Shown piece after piece: positions 27,460-36,714 of a stretch of DNA of 64,000 nt (positions are counted from its first letter, which is position 1; every line of letters begins with the position of its first letter). The stretch is from Cytophaga hutchinsonii ATCC 33406 (GTDB lineage Bacteria > Bacteroidota > Bacteroidia > Cytophagales > Cytophagaceae), in NCBI RefSeq assembly GCF_000014145.1, contig NC_008255.1, positions 2,868,001 through 2,932,000 of the forward strand, given 5' to 3'. Both the position numbers and the translations under genes were made by a program. The notes beneath the pieces are model-generated. The model saw nothing but the letters and a program-made list of their open reading frames with translations. It was not told the origin of the DNA and searched no databases.

Positions 27460-28899
27460 ATGTTAGAAAGAGGTCAAATATTAGAATCTGTAGCGATTGA
27501 AGAATTAGGCGCAGAAGGTAAATGTGTAAGCAGATACAACAACATTGTTATTTTTTCGGAAAGAACAGTTCCGGGAGATGTTGTAGATTTAAAAGTAACA
27601 CATTTTAAAAAGAAGAAATTCGGAGAAGCCAACGTTTATAAAATCATTACACCATCGGAACATCGTGTAGAAGCTAAATGCCAGCACTTTGGATTATGCG
27701 GAGGCTGTAAATTACAACACATCGATTACAGTACGCAATTACATTTCAAACAGAAACAGGTAAAAGACAACCTCGAACGGTTGGGTAAAATTGAGATACC
27801 GGAGATCATGCCGATTGTAGGTTCAGGCAAAACATATGAATACCGTAACAAGCTTGATTTTACCTTCTCTAACAAACGCTGGCTGCTGGAAGAAGAAATG
27901 AGCCTTGAACATGATACTCTGTATGGATTAGGGTTTCACCTTCCGGGAAAATTTGACCGGGTGATTGATATTTCAACATGCCACCTGCAGCCTGAACCCT
28001 CTAATTCAATCCGCCTGGAAGTAAAAGCATATGCATTAAAACATGGACTAACCTTTTATAATGTCCGTGCACACGAAGGGTTGATGCGTAATCTGATCAT
28101 CCGTACCACAAACACACATGAAGTTATGGTATTGGTGCAGTTTGGAGAAGATAACAAACCAGCCATTCAGGGATTACTTTCACATCTGATCACTACATTC
28201 CCCCAGATCACTTCGCTGGTATATTTTATCAATACAAAAAAGAATGATACCTATTCCGATCTGGATGTGCATGTCTTCCACGGTCCTGGCTACATACAGG
28301 AAGAAATGGAAGGATTGATCTTCCGTGTCGGACCAAAATCTTTTTACCAGACAAACTCTGATCAGGCATACGAATTATATAAAGTAACGCGCGACTTTGC
28401 CGGATTAACGGGCAATGAAGTGGTATACGATTTATATACCGGTACAGGAACCATTGCAAATTTTGTTGCAAAAAAAGCGAAACAGGTTATCGGCATTGAA
28501 TATGTTGCCGATGCAATCGAAGATGCAAAAGTAAATTCGAAGATAAACAACATCGATAACACGTTGTTTTATGCGGGTGACATGAAAGATGTCTTAAATA
28601 AAGAATTCATTGCGCAGCATCAGCGCCCGGATGTGATCATTACAGATCCGCCGAGAGCAGGCATGCATGAAGACGTAATCAATACCTTGTTATTTATCGG
28701 TGCCCCAAAAATTGTTTATGTAAGCTGTAACCCGGCAACACAGGCGCGCGACTTATCGATGCTTGATTCGGATTATGAAGTAAGCAGGATCCAGCCGGTA
28801 GATATGTTTCCGCATACAGCGCATGTGGAAAATGTTGTGCTGCTGACAAAAAGAGCGGTTAAAAAAATTATCCAGAAGCCTGTTAGTGAGCCGGCATAA
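27460..28899 (+). CDS. rlmD: 23S rRNA (uracil-C5)-methyltransferase, RlmD-type
   Basis: 479 residues. An N-terminal TRAM domain (about 1-60) is followed by the [4Fe-4S] cysteines in CQHFGLCGGCKLQH. The SAM domain has YDLYTGTGTIANFVAKKA and ITDPPRAGMHEDV. The nucleophile is Cys423 in VYVSCNPATQARDL. The family methylates U1939 (RlmD) or U747 (RlmC) of 23S rRNA in E. coli; in a single-copy Gram-negative setting RlmD is the usual call, but the exact U is not provable from sequence. Confidence 0.9.
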   Translation: MLERGQILESVAIEELGAEGKCVSRYNNIVIFSERTVPGDVVDLKVTHFKKKKFGEANVYKIITPSEHRVEAKCQHFGLCGGCKLQHIDYSTQLHFKQKQVKDNLERLGKIEIPEIMPIVGSGKTYEYRNKLDFTFSNKRWLLEEEMSLEHDTLYGLGFHLPGKFDRVIDISTCHLQPEPSNSIRLEVKAYALKHGLTFYNVRAHEGLMRNLIIRTTNTHEVMVLVQFGEDNKPAIQGLLSHLITTFPQITSLVYFINTKKNDTYSDLDVHVFHGPGYIQEEMEGLIFRVGPKSFYQTNSDQAYELYKVTRDFAGLTGNEVVYDLYTGTGTIANFVAKKAKQVIGIEYVADAIEDAKVNSKINNIDNTLFYAGDMKDVLNKEFIAQHQRPDVIITDPPRAGMHEDVINTLLFIGAPKIVYVSCNPATQARDLSMLDSDYEVSRIQPVDMFPHTAHVENVVLLTKRAVKKIIQKPVSEPA

Positions 28900-28960
28900 T
28901 GATTATGAAATTTGAATTCAAATAGTTAAATTCAGTAACATCAAAAACTGAATAAAAGCT

Positions 28961-29170
28961 ATGGAATTAAACATCAATACAATCAGAGCACTGGCACAAG
29001 ACAACATGCTGGCAAGTACAATAAAGCTTGAAGATTCTTTTATTGTGAATGAAAATGACAAGACTGAAATTGAAGCATTTTTAAGAAATGCAAAAATCGG
29101 ATATCAATGTATTACACAATCCGGCGATAATGTACTATTTATCATCCAACCCTACGGAGAACAAGGCTGA
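28961..29170 (+). CDS. Small conserved-style hypothetical protein
   Basis: 69 residues, acidic and soluble, without signal peptide or TM segment. The second half (VNENDKTEIEAFLRNAKIG, YQCITQSGDNVLFIIQPYGE) reads like an alpha/beta fold. I do not recognise a family. It lies between rlmD and another small unknown gene (38 bp), same strand, and may be co-transcribed with both. Confidence 0.6.
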   Translation: MELNINTIRALAQDNMLASTIKLEDSFIVNENDKTEIEAFLRNAKIGYQCITQSGDNVLFIIQPYGEQG

Positions 29171-29208
29171 TATAAACTATACAACACATACATTTCTAAT
29201 TTAAACGA

Positions 29209-29586
29209 ATGAGTGACCAATCAAACGACCCCGAAATCAATGGTAAATTTTTAGGGACCGTATCTTCAGATTTTATAAAAGTATGTGACACCCTGAAAGA
29301 AGCAGCCTATCAATTAAAAGCGCGCGGCATTTCAGAATATCCGATCTTCCCGATCTGCAAAGCCAGCTTACCTTTCGGGCAATTGCTGCTTGGAAAAACA
29401 GAAGTAGAGACACAATGGAATTATTACTTTTCTACCGGAGATGAATTCCAGCAACTGGGATTTATTGACAAAGATAAATTTGATGCTTTTCAATCTACCT
29501 ATAAAGACCCGGAAGAGTTCTGCTGCCTGTTTGTGGTAGATAAAGAGTTTACAAACTTTTTATTTATACCATATCCGGAAGATTAA
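29209..29586 (+). CDS. Hypothetical protein, soluble
   Basis: 125 residues. No signal or TM segment. Aromatic- and acidic-rich, with the stretch FPICKASLPFGQLLLGKTEV and the C-terminal FCCLFVVDKEFTNFLFIPY. Length and composition are typical of Bacteroidota-only conserved hypothetical proteins. It is last in the plus-strand run, before the terminator at 29594 that separates it from thiL. Function unknown. Confidence 0.65.
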   Translation: MSDQSNDPEINGKFLGTVSSDFIKVCDTLKEAAYQLKARGISEYPIFPICKASLPFGQLLLGKTEVETQWNYYFSTGDEFQQLGFIDKDKFDAFQSTYKDPEEFCCLFVVDKEFTNFLFIPYPED

Positions 29587-29593
29587 ATTGGCC

Positions 29594-29631
29594 TAACGCG
29601 GAAAGCTAAAAGCATTAGGCTTTCTGCGTTA
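29594..29631. terminator. Hairpin between convergent genes (repeat-like)
   Basis: TAACGC-g-GAAAGC pairs with GCTTTC-t-GCGTTA: two 6-bp blocks around a single mismatch, with a 12-nt loop. It lies between the 125-aa gene (+) and thiL (-), and shares the word GGCCTAACGC...AAAGCT with the intergenic sequence at 18342-18361. Confidence 0.6.
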
Positions 29632-29635
29632 AGCA

Positions 29636-30676
29636 TTAAGCCTTAAAGTGATTCCAGCCCTGTGCCGTTACGGGTACTAAATGATCTCCCTTGGTATAAA
29701 TATTAACACCTTCATCTGCTGATTTTATATAACCGATCACAGAAATATCCGGATGGTTTCTGACTTTTTCATAATCCGCCTGCGGAATCGTGAACAGCAA
29801 TTCATAGTCTTCGCCTCCGTTCAGCATGATTGTTAGCGGGTCCAGTTCAAACTCCCGTGCGGTATCAAAAGTCATCGGATCAATGGGCAATTTATCTTCG
29901 TAGATATAGGCGCCTACGTTTGATTCTTTGCAGATATGCAGCAGTTCAGAAGCTAAACCATCCGACACATCAATCATGGCATTTGGTTTTAACCCTAACG
30001 TTTTAAAACTTTTAATAACATCAACACGTGCCTCCGGCCGTAACTGGCGCTGTACAATATATTCCTTATCCAGCAATTCAGGCTGCATCTCGGGGTTAGC
30101 CAGATATACCTGCTTTTCCCTTTCCAACACCTGAAGCCCCATAAACGCTGCTCCCAGATCGCCTGTTACGCAGATCAGATCATTCACCTGCGCACCGCTT
30201 CTGTACGCAACTTCTTCTTCCCTGCCTTCACCCACAACAGTAACAGAAATACCCAAGCCACTTCTGCTGGATGTAGTATCGCCGCCAACCAGATCAATGG
30301 AATAAGCATCACAGGCCAGTTTCATACCTGTATATAATTCTTCAATAGCTTCTACAGAAAAACGGTTACTCAAAGCAATTCCCACTACAATATGAGATGC
30401 AGTACCATTCATCGCTGCTATGTCAGAAACATTCACCGCTACTGATTTGTAGCCTAAATGTTTTAACGGTGTATAAGCAAGGTCAAAATGCACGCCTTCC
30501 ATCAATAAATCGGTAGAAATGAACTGAAATACATTTTCATCGGTTCTTATTACAGCTGCATCATCGCCGATAGACTTAATTACTTTATCCGATTTTGCGG
30601 GTAAAAACTCCTTTAATCGGTCAATAAGGCCAAATTCGCCAATTTCAGATAATTCTGTACGTTTTGAGCTGTCCAT
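29636..30676 (-). CDS. thiL: Thiamine-monophosphate kinase
   Basis: 346 residues. The AIRS-like fold is clear: GEFGLIDRLKEF, SIGDDAAVI, STDLLMEGVHFDL, VNVSDIAAMNG (metal Asp cluster), SIDLVGGDTTSSRSGLGISV and the C-terminal LNGGEDYELLFTIP. It phosphorylates thiamine monophosphate to the cofactor TPP in the cytoplasm. No other thi gene is adjacent. It is divergent from the tiny lipoprotein genes at 30745. Confidence 0.96.
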   Translation of the reverse strand: MDSSKRTELSEIGEFGLIDRLKEFLPAKSDKVIKSIGDDAAVIRTDENVFQFISTDLLMEGVHFDLAYTPLKHLGYKSVAVNVSDIAAMNGTASHIVVGIALSNRFSVEAIEELYTGMKLACDAYSIDLVGGDTTSSRSGLGISVTVVGEGREEEVAYRSGAQVNDLICVTGDLGAAFMGLQVLEREKQVYLANPEMQPELLDKEYIVQRQLRPEARVDVIKSFKTLGLKPNAMIDVSDGLASELLHICKESNVGAYIYEDKLPIDPMTFDTAREFELDPLTIMLNGGEDYELLFTIPQADYEKVRNHPDISVIGYIKSADEGVNIYTKGDHLVPVTAQGWNHFKA

Positions 30677-30680
30677 TAAT

Positions 30681-30711
30681 TTGAATTAATTGGTTACTTT
30701 TTATAACTTTA
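30681..30711 (+). promoter_or_regulatory. Candidate promoter for the tiny lipoprotein genes
   Basis: TTG (30681-30683) is followed 20 nt later by TAACTTTA (30704-30711), one base off TAnnTTTG. It lies 33 bp before the ATG at 30745. Confidence 0.45.
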
Positions 30712-30744
30712 CTAGTATTAACTCGACTAATAAGCGTTAAATTT

Positions 30745-30885
30745 ATGAAAAAAATAGCACTCTTCCTTATACTTGCTTTTACAGTGGGAACGTTTACTGA
30801 TTGTGTTAAATCAAGTAAAACATGTCGCCAGAATGTGAAAAAAATCAAGAAAAGAAGAAAAAATGATCCTCACTTCAAAGTATAA
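30745..30885 (+). CDS. Tiny basic lipoprotein-like peptide, copy 1
   Basis: 46 residues, too short for most gene finders. The hydrophobic N-terminus MKKIALFLILAFTVGTFTDC acts as a signal peptide. The box before Cys20 (TFTD) is a poor lipobox, so lipidation is uncertain. The mature part starts CVKSSKTCRQNVKKIKKRRK and is strongly basic. It matches the next gene's product in the pattern C-V-x-x-S-K-x-C followed by basic repeats, so the two are tandem paralogues. Function unknown. Confidence 0.65.
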   Translation: MKKIALFLILAFTVGTFTDCVKSSKTCRQNVKKIKKRRKNDPHFKV

Positions 30886-30904
30886 TTTATAATCCTCCAC
30901 TCAC

Positions 30905-31036
30905 ATGAAAACAAAACAAATCCTTATTGGCTTAACAATACTCCTGTTCTTAGGTGCTAGTTGTGTGCGTGCCAGCAAAAGCTGTAAAAAAGATTACAAA
31001 AAAGTAAGAAAAAGCAAGAGTGCCTGGACAAACTAA
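30905..31036 (+). CDS. Tiny basic lipoprotein, copy 2
   Basis: 43 residues. The signal MKTKQILIGLTILLFLGASC has a canonical lipobox (LGAS-C, Cys20). The mature peptide is CVRASKSCKKDYKKVRKSKS plus AWTN, a lysine/arginine-rich tail carrying a second Cys six residues after the first. It starts 19 bp after copy 1. Lipid-anchored and basic, it could bind peptidoglycan, LPS or nucleic acid; this is only inference. Confidence 0.7.
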   Translation: MKTKQILIGLTILLFLGASCVRASKSCKKDYKKVRKSKSAWTN

Positions 31037-31138
31037 GGCGCTTATTTTCTTACTTATTTCATCATTCAACGAATTCCTTTGTACATTTACAACGTTAAAC
31101 AAGAACTCTTTATGCTTTTTTAACGTTACGTATAAAAG

Positions 31139-31146
31139 TAATTTTG
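31139..31146 (+). promoter_or_regulatory. -7 promoter box of the IscA-type gene
   Basis: TAATTTTG matches TAnnTTTG exactly and ends 7 nt before the ATG at 31154. A T-run at 31115-31120 stands where the -33 box should be. Confidence 0.5.
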
Positions 31147-31153
31147 TAAAACC

Positions 31154-31480
31154 ATGATTTCAATAACAGATAAAGCAAAAAATCACGTAGCCGATCTTCG
31201 CGCACGTGAAGGATACACAGAAGAGTATAACATTCGTGTTTCTGTTAAGGGCGGCGGTTGTTCTGGCTTGATGTATGATTTGGATTTTGACAATAAAATT
31301 GATGAAGCCGATCAGGTTTTTGAAGATAAAGGTGTAAAAATCTTAGTGGACAAAAAAAGCTTACTGTATCTGCTGGGTACAACACTTGACTTTACAGATG
31401 GCTTGAATGGCAAAGGATTTCATTTCGTAAATCCAAATGCCAGCAGAACCTGTGGTTGCGGAGAAAGTTTCTCTGTTTAA
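31154..31480 (+). CDS. A-type iron-sulfur carrier (IscA/SufA/ErpA family)
   Basis: 108 residues. The three conserved cysteines are in VKGGGCSGLMYDL and the C-terminal SRTCGCGESF, with the usual GFHFVNPNA before them. A-type carriers pass [2Fe-2S] or [4Fe-4S] clusters to apo-proteins. Which of IscA, SufA or ErpA it matches cannot be told here; no isc or suf genes are adjacent. It ends at a strong terminator. Confidence 0.95.
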   Translation: MISITDKAKNHVADLRAREGYTEEYNIRVSVKGGGCSGLMYDLDFDNKIDEADQVFEDKGVKILVDKKSLLYLLGTTLDFTDGLNGKGFHFVNPNASRTCGCGESFSV

Positions 31481-31498
31481 CATCCTTTCTATATCAAT

Positions 31499-31537
31499 AA
31501 AAAAGTCATCACGCTTAACGCGTGATGACTTTTTTTA
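31499..31537. terminator. Strong bidirectional terminator
   Basis: GTCATCACGC (31505-31514) pairs perfectly with GCGTGATGAC (31520-31529) around a 5-nt loop. A-run before and T-run after; lies between convergent genes. Confidence 0.93.
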
Positions 31538-31538
31538 T

Positions 31539-33110
31539 TTAATGATTATCATCTTCATCTTTTTTGTTCAGCCAGCGCAGCTCATATAAATCATTGCGCC
31601 GCGTTTCCATATTACGAACCGAACCAAACTTACGCTGACGCTTCAACAGATCCAGATCCAGGTCAGCGATCAAGGTTGTTTCTGTATTCGGCGTTGCTTC
31701 AGCCAGTGTAGCGTCATGCGGGAATATAAAATCAGATGGAGAAAATATGCCTGACTGTGCATATTGAATATCCATATTCTCAACACCCGGTAAATTACCA
31801 ACACTGCCTGAAATTGCAACATAACATTCGTTTTCAATGGCACGTGCCTGCGCACAGCGCTGTACACGAATGAACGCAGACTTGGTATCGGTTAAGAACG
31901 GAACGAAAATAATGTTCACGCCCTTATCGGCAAGTAAGCGCGATAGTTCAGGGAATTCAATATCGAAACAAATCAGGATCGCAATCTTTCCGGCATCTGT
32001 TTCAAATACCTTTAATTTATCTCCGCCCTGTAAACCCCAGTAATTGGCTTCATCAGGTGTTACATGCAATTTATACTGATAATCCCACGTACCATCTCTA
32101 CGGCATAAATAAGAAACGTTGTACAGACCATCATCTTCATATTTAGGCATACTGCCTGCAATAATATTGATGTTATACGATACAGCCAGTTCCATCATTT
32201 TAGCACGGATCTCTTCCGTATAATCTGCTAAGGCACGCACCGCATCAGAAGCAGAGTTCTGATTGTATCTGGCCATTAACGGGGCATTAAAGAATTCCGG
32301 GAATACACAGAAATCCGCTTTATAACCGGAAACGGTATCTACAAAAAATTCGATCATGCGGTAAAGCTCATCAACAGAAGCCATGTTACGCATTTTCCAC
32401 TGCACCAAACCTACACGTACCAGCGATTTATTTCCGCCAAACAATGTTTCTTCAATTTCATACAAGGCATTTTTCCATTCCAGTAATGCGGCGTATGCCT
32501 TTGAATCGCGGTCATCCGGAAGGTATCCCTGAATGATTTTCCGCAAGTGAAAATCATTGGCCAACTGAAATGTCAATACCGGATCAAAGATTTCTTTTTT
32601 CTTAACTTCTTCAATGTATTGACGCGGTGTTAATTTTTTAGCGAAATTTTTATAGCCCGGAATTCTGCCGCCCACAATGATTGCACGAAGGTTTAATTTT
32701 TCACACAGTTCTTTACGCGCATCATACAAACGGCGCCCCAATCGTAAGCCCCTGAATTCGGGATGTACAAAGATATCTATTCCATACAGCGTATCTCCTT
32801 CCGGATCGTGATTGGTTAAAAGCCCGTCGCCGGTTATCTGCTGATACGTATGTTTATCTCCATAATTGGAATAGTTCACAATCAGACTGAATGCAGCCGC
32901 AATCACTTTACCATTATCTTCAATACAGATTTGCCCTTCAGGAAAATGGTTTAAATGTGAACGCAGTTCTTTTTTCGTCCAGGGGCCGCCGATATCAGCG
33001 TATACAGATTCCATGATCTCAAAAATATCATCGTAGTCACTCAGTTTTATATTCCTGATTTTTAATTTATGTTCGGAGGAGCCTACTTCAGGTTCTTTAT
33101 TTTTTGCCAT
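31539..33110 (-). CDS. GNAT acetyltransferase fused to a nitrilase-family hydrolase
   Basis: 523 residues in two domains. The first (about 15-215) is a GNAT: FEIMESVYADIGG, then GIDIFVHPEFRGLRLGRRLY with the acetyl-CoA loop. The second (about 225-510) is a carbon-nitrogen hydrolase with the triad Glu in CVFPEFFNAPLM, Lys in YQYKLHVTPDE and Cys in ILICFDIEFPELSR. This fused family is known in bacteria, but its substrate is not. The layout suggests that a small amide is cleaved and an amine acetylated, or the reverse. It is alone in its transcription unit. Confidence 0.9.
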   Translation of the reverse strand: MAKNKEPEVGSSEHKLKIRNIKLSDYDDIFEIMESVYADIGGPWTKKELRSHLNHFPEGQICIEDNGKVIAAAFSLIVNYSNYGDKHTYQQITGDGLLTNHDPEGDTLYGIDIFVHPEFRGLRLGRRLYDARKELCEKLNLRAIIVGGRIPGYKNFAKKLTPRQYIEEVKKKEIFDPVLTFQLANDFHLRKIIQGYLPDDRDSKAYAALLEWKNALYEIEETLFGGNKSLVRVGLVQWKMRNMASVDELYRMIEFFVDTVSGYKADFCVFPEFFNAPLMARYNQNSASDAVRALADYTEEIRAKMMELAVSYNINIIAGSMPKYEDDGLYNVSYLCRRDGTWDYQYKLHVTPDEANYWGLQGGDKLKVFETDAGKIAILICFDIEFPELSRLLADKGVNIIFVPFLTDTKSAFIRVQRCAQARAIENECYVAISGSVGNLPGVENMDIQYAQSGIFSPSDFIFPHDATLAEATPNTETTLIADLDLDLLKRQRKFGSVRNMETRRNDLYELRWLNKKDEDDNH

Positions 33111-33357
33111 AGAAATGTTGTCAATACTGGATAATTCGTATTTCGAAGTTACGGATCAAAAGCTGAAGTAAAAACCTTCGATCCGAATAAATCAATAATT
33201 TAACACCCGGATACAGATTAAACAGATTTAAACGAATCACTTCTGCTGCCTGACACATATTTACCTCATAATTTTCATCTGGAAAGGTTACTTTTTACGT
33301 ATGTTAGCTATTATACAGATAACTTAGTTATTTCCTGTTTAGGACAACATCCACACG

Positions 33358-36300
33358 ATGAAACACATTATAACCATTAGATTTCAACACATTGCAGGTA
33401 TACTTTTTTTGATTTTCAGCAGCCTGAATGTGTATGCACAAAAAAAAGCTGTTCCGGCAGATTTTGAAGCAAACATCCTGTTAATTAAAGTGAAACCGGA
33501 ATTCATCACATTTTTCAAGGATGCAAACAGTGTGGAAACATTTAAGATAAAAATTGCGCCGGCAATTCTTAAAACGGTGTGTAAAACATTTCCTGGTATT
33601 GAAGCGCCAACAGAACCGGATCACGTAGACTTATCACGTATTTATACAATAACCCTTGAAGGCAAAACAAAAGAAGAACTCCCCTCTTTTGCACGTTTAG
33701 TAATGTCCTTCGGCTATTTTGATTATGTAGAATTAAACTATATTCAGGAAAAACAAGCGGAATTTTATCCCAACGATCCGGCAGTTACCAGCGGCAACCA
33801 GCATTATTTAGGCCGTATGGGTGCGTATAAAGCCTGGGCCATTGAACAGGGAAACCCGAACGTTGTTATTGGCATCATTGATACCGGGGTTGATTTTACG
33901 CACAACGACATTAAAGATAATATTGCCTACAACCTGGCAGATCCGATCAATGGTATAGATGACGACGGAGATGGATATGTTGATAATTATCAGGGCTGGG
34001 ATCTAGCCAATGGCGACAACGACCCGAATGTTTCTCCTTCTGCAAACCACGGAGCCACCGTAGCAGGCGTAGCGGGCGCTACGGCAAACAATTCGCTGGG
34101 CGGAGCAGGTATTGCATACAACTCAAAAATACTTCCTATTAAAGCATCGCTGGACGGCACTTCCGGTGCCATTAGTAAAGGGTATGATGGTATAATTTAT
34201 GCAGCAAACCACAATTGCAAAGTAATCAATTTGTCCTGGGGCGGAGTAGGAAATTATTCATCCGTTGATCAGGATGTGATTAATTATGCAGCCATCAATA
34301 AAGATGTGTTACTTGTAGCAGCCGCCGGCAACACAGACCAGGAGGCCGATTATTATCCTGCGGCATATGATAATGTACTTTCTGTTATTGCAATGGATAC
34401 CATGTTCTCTTCCGCTGCAAATAAATACATTGATACCCGTGCAAGTTTTACAAACTGGGCATGCTGCTACAAGGCAACGTATGCACGTTCTGTTGACATT
34501 GGTGCGCAGGGAATGAATTTGTATACAACAATTCCAGGTAACGGCTACATGAAACAGGACGGCTCGTCTGCTGCAAGCCCGGTTGTTGCAGGAGCGGCAG
34601 CGCTGGTGCGTTCGCATTTTCCGAACATTTCTGCCTTACAGGCTGCAGAATTATTACGTGTAACGGCCGACATCGTTGATACATTCCCCGAAAATGCACT
34701 GTATAAGGAAAAAATGGGCAAAGGAAGAATCAATGTCTACAGAGCATTAACTGATACGCAATCTCCTGCTATCCGCTATAAAAATTTAGTGCTGAAATCT
34801 GCTTACAGCAATCTGTTGTATACAGGAGATACCGTATATGTAACAGCAGATTTTTTTAACTATTTACGACCTTCTGCTACTTTAACCATTGATCTGTCTT
34901 GTACTTCACCGGATATAACTGTTATTTCAAACACATTTCAGGCATCGGTCATAGACAGTCTGCAGGCTAAATCAAATGCTTCCTCACCGTTTAAATTTGT
35001 TATAAAAAATACCGCGCAGAATGATCAGGTCATTGAGTTTCGCATTGGTTATACAGATCCGGCGAAAGCATACACCGATTATCAATATTTCAAGATCCAG
35101 ATCAACCCTGCCTATACAACACTATACAACGATCATGTGCAAACCACTATCACTTCAAACGGACGGTTTGGCTATCAGGATATGTACAACACGGTTGGCA
35201 TAGGTTTTCTTTCAGAGGGAATTAATGTTATTTATGAAGGAGGTTTACTGATCGGTCAATCGCCAACAAAAATTTCCGATTGCGTACGCGGAACTACAAC
35301 AACGGAAATGGATTTCAAATCACTCACTACACCTGGTTTCTTTTCCAGCCCTATCAAGTACCGCGAAGTAGTATCCCGATTCAATGATTCTTCTTCAACC
35401 AATACAAACATACAGGGTATTGAATGTATTCAGCGCTCGTATGCCTTCAATACTTCAGATCAGGCTAATACCCTATTCCTGGAATATAAAATTATTAATC
35501 ATTCTTTGACACAAATTGATTCGTTATATGTGGGTCATTTTATCGATTGGGATATAGAAAATTATTATTCCAACCGTGCCGGATATGATGTAGATGCACG
35601 CTTGGGATATGCCTATAATATCACCTCAAATGACTTATATGCCGGCATCTCCTTATTAACAAATCAAACGGTTAACTATTACGCCATGGACAATTCATTT
35701 GTGGGTGGAACAAACATAAACCCGAATGATGGGTATGACGATGCCGAAAAATTCAGATCCATATCAAGCGGCTTCGGCCGTTTCGCTGCCGGAACAAATT
35801 CAAGCGGAAACGATATCTCAATGACCATGGCCGGGCGCATCAATCATTTAAAACCGAACGATACCGTTACCATTGCCTTTGCATTACTTACTTCCCACAC
35901 CACTTTGCTAAACCTAAAACTTGCAGCAGCACGGGCAAGACAAAAATTTATTGAAATACATACAGCCCCTGTACCTAAAGCAGATTCTGTAAAAATCTGC
36001 CGCAATGATGCCACTGATTTAATCATAAAACCAACACCCGGCCAACTATTTAATTTTTATTCAGAAAAACCTGTACTGGCATCTGTGCCAGTATTTAAAG
36101 GAAATGCCTATACACTGGCCAATGTTTCTGTTGCTGATACCATTTACATTACAAGTATGGATTCCTTATATGAATCTGCATTTTCAACGTATGCAATTCT
36201 TGATAAAAGACCTGTAGCAGCATTTAGTTATACTACAGCAACAGCAACAAATGAATCTGCATTCATTAATGAAACGCCACAATACCAATCCCTTCTTTGG

Positions 36301-36708
36301 GATTTCGGAGACGGCCAGACATCAACCGATGAAAATCCGATGCATGCATATGCGCTGCCGGATATGTATACGGTAATATTAAAGGCAAGTAACGAAGCCT
36401 GTATCGATTCTGTTGAGCATACCTTTGTGATCACCTCTCCTCCCTTAAATACTACCGGTCAGCTGAATACGACAGATGTCCGCGTGTTTCCCATACCCGC
36501 GCAGGACGTGTTGATTCTTGAGTTTCAAAGTAATGTTTCCGAAACGATTGATGTGGAATTATTTAATGCAACAGGACAATTCATTTCAGAGAAAAAAAAT
36601 ATTCATAGCGCGAACAATCAAGTTCAGCTGAATGTTTCTAACTTGGCTGCAGGACTTTATTTCATTCAAATTAAAAACACAAATACAGTACTTCGTTTTG
36701 TGAAGTAA
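33358..36708 (+). CDS. Secreted S8 subtilisin-like protease with PKD and T9SS type A sorting domain
   Basis: 1116 residues. The signal peptide ends near VYA-QKK (residue 27). The S8 triad is Asp175 (GIIDTGVDF), His231 (ANHGATVAG) and Ser404 (DGSSAASPVV). A long beta-rich middle follows, then a PKD domain with LLWDFGDGQTSTDENPMHAY. The C-terminus (VRVFPIPAQDVLILEF ... GLYFIQIKNTNTVLRFVK) is the T9SS type A sorting signal. It is therefore exported by type 9 secretion and probably digests extracellular protein. cinA starts 6 nt after its stop, perhaps by read-through. Confidence 0.95.
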   Translation: MKHIITIRFQHIAGILFLIFSSLNVYAQKKAVPADFEANILLIKVKPEFITFFKDANSVETFKIKIAPAILKTVCKTFPGIEAPTEPDHVDLSRIYTITLEGKTKEELPSFARLVMSFGYFDYVELNYIQEKQAEFYPNDPAVTSGNQHYLGRMGAYKAWAIEQGNPNVVIGIIDTGVDFTHNDIKDNIAYNLADPINGIDDDGDGYVDNYQGWDLANGDNDPNVSPSANHGATVAGVAGATANNSLGGAGIAYNSKILPIKASLDGTSGAISKGYDGIIYAANHNCKVINLSWGGVGNYSSVDQDVINYAAINKDVLLVAAAGNTDQEADYYPAAYDNVLSVIAMDTMFSSAANKYIDTRASFTNWACCYKATYARSVDIGAQGMNLYTTIPGNGYMKQDGSSAASPVVAGAAALVRSHFPNISALQAAELLRVTADIVDTFPENALYKEKMGKGRINVYRALTDTQSPAIRYKNLVLKSAYSNLLYTGDTVYVTADFFNYLRPSATLTIDLSCTSPDITVISNTFQASVIDSLQAKSNASSPFKFVIKNTAQNDQVIEFRIGYTDPAKAYTDYQYFKIQINPAYTTLYNDHVQTTITSNGRFGYQDMYNTVGIGFLSEGINVIYEGGLLIGQSPTKISDCVRGTTTTEMDFKSLTTPGFFSSPIKYREVVSRFNDSSSTNTNIQGIECIQRSYAFNTSDQANTLFLEYKIINHSLTQIDSLYVGHFIDWDIENYYSNRAGYDVDARLGYAYNITSNDLYAGISLLTNQTVNYYAMDNSFVGGTNINPNDGYDDAEKFRSISSGFGRFAAGTNSSGNDISMTMAGRINHLKPNDTVTIAFALLTSHTTLLNLKLAAARARQKFIEIHTAPVPKADSVKICRNDATDLIIKPTPGQLFNFYSEKPVLASVPVFKGNAYTLANVSVADTIYITSMDSLYESAFSTYAILDKRPVAAFSYTTATATNESAFINETPQYQSLLWDFGDGQTSTDENPMHAYALPDMYTVILKASNEACIDSVEHTFVITSPPLNTTGQLNTTDVRVFPIPAQDVLILEFQSNVSETIDVELFNATGQFISEKKNIHSANNQVQLNVSNLAAGLYFIQIKNTNTVLRFVK

Positions 36709-36714
36709 TTTATC

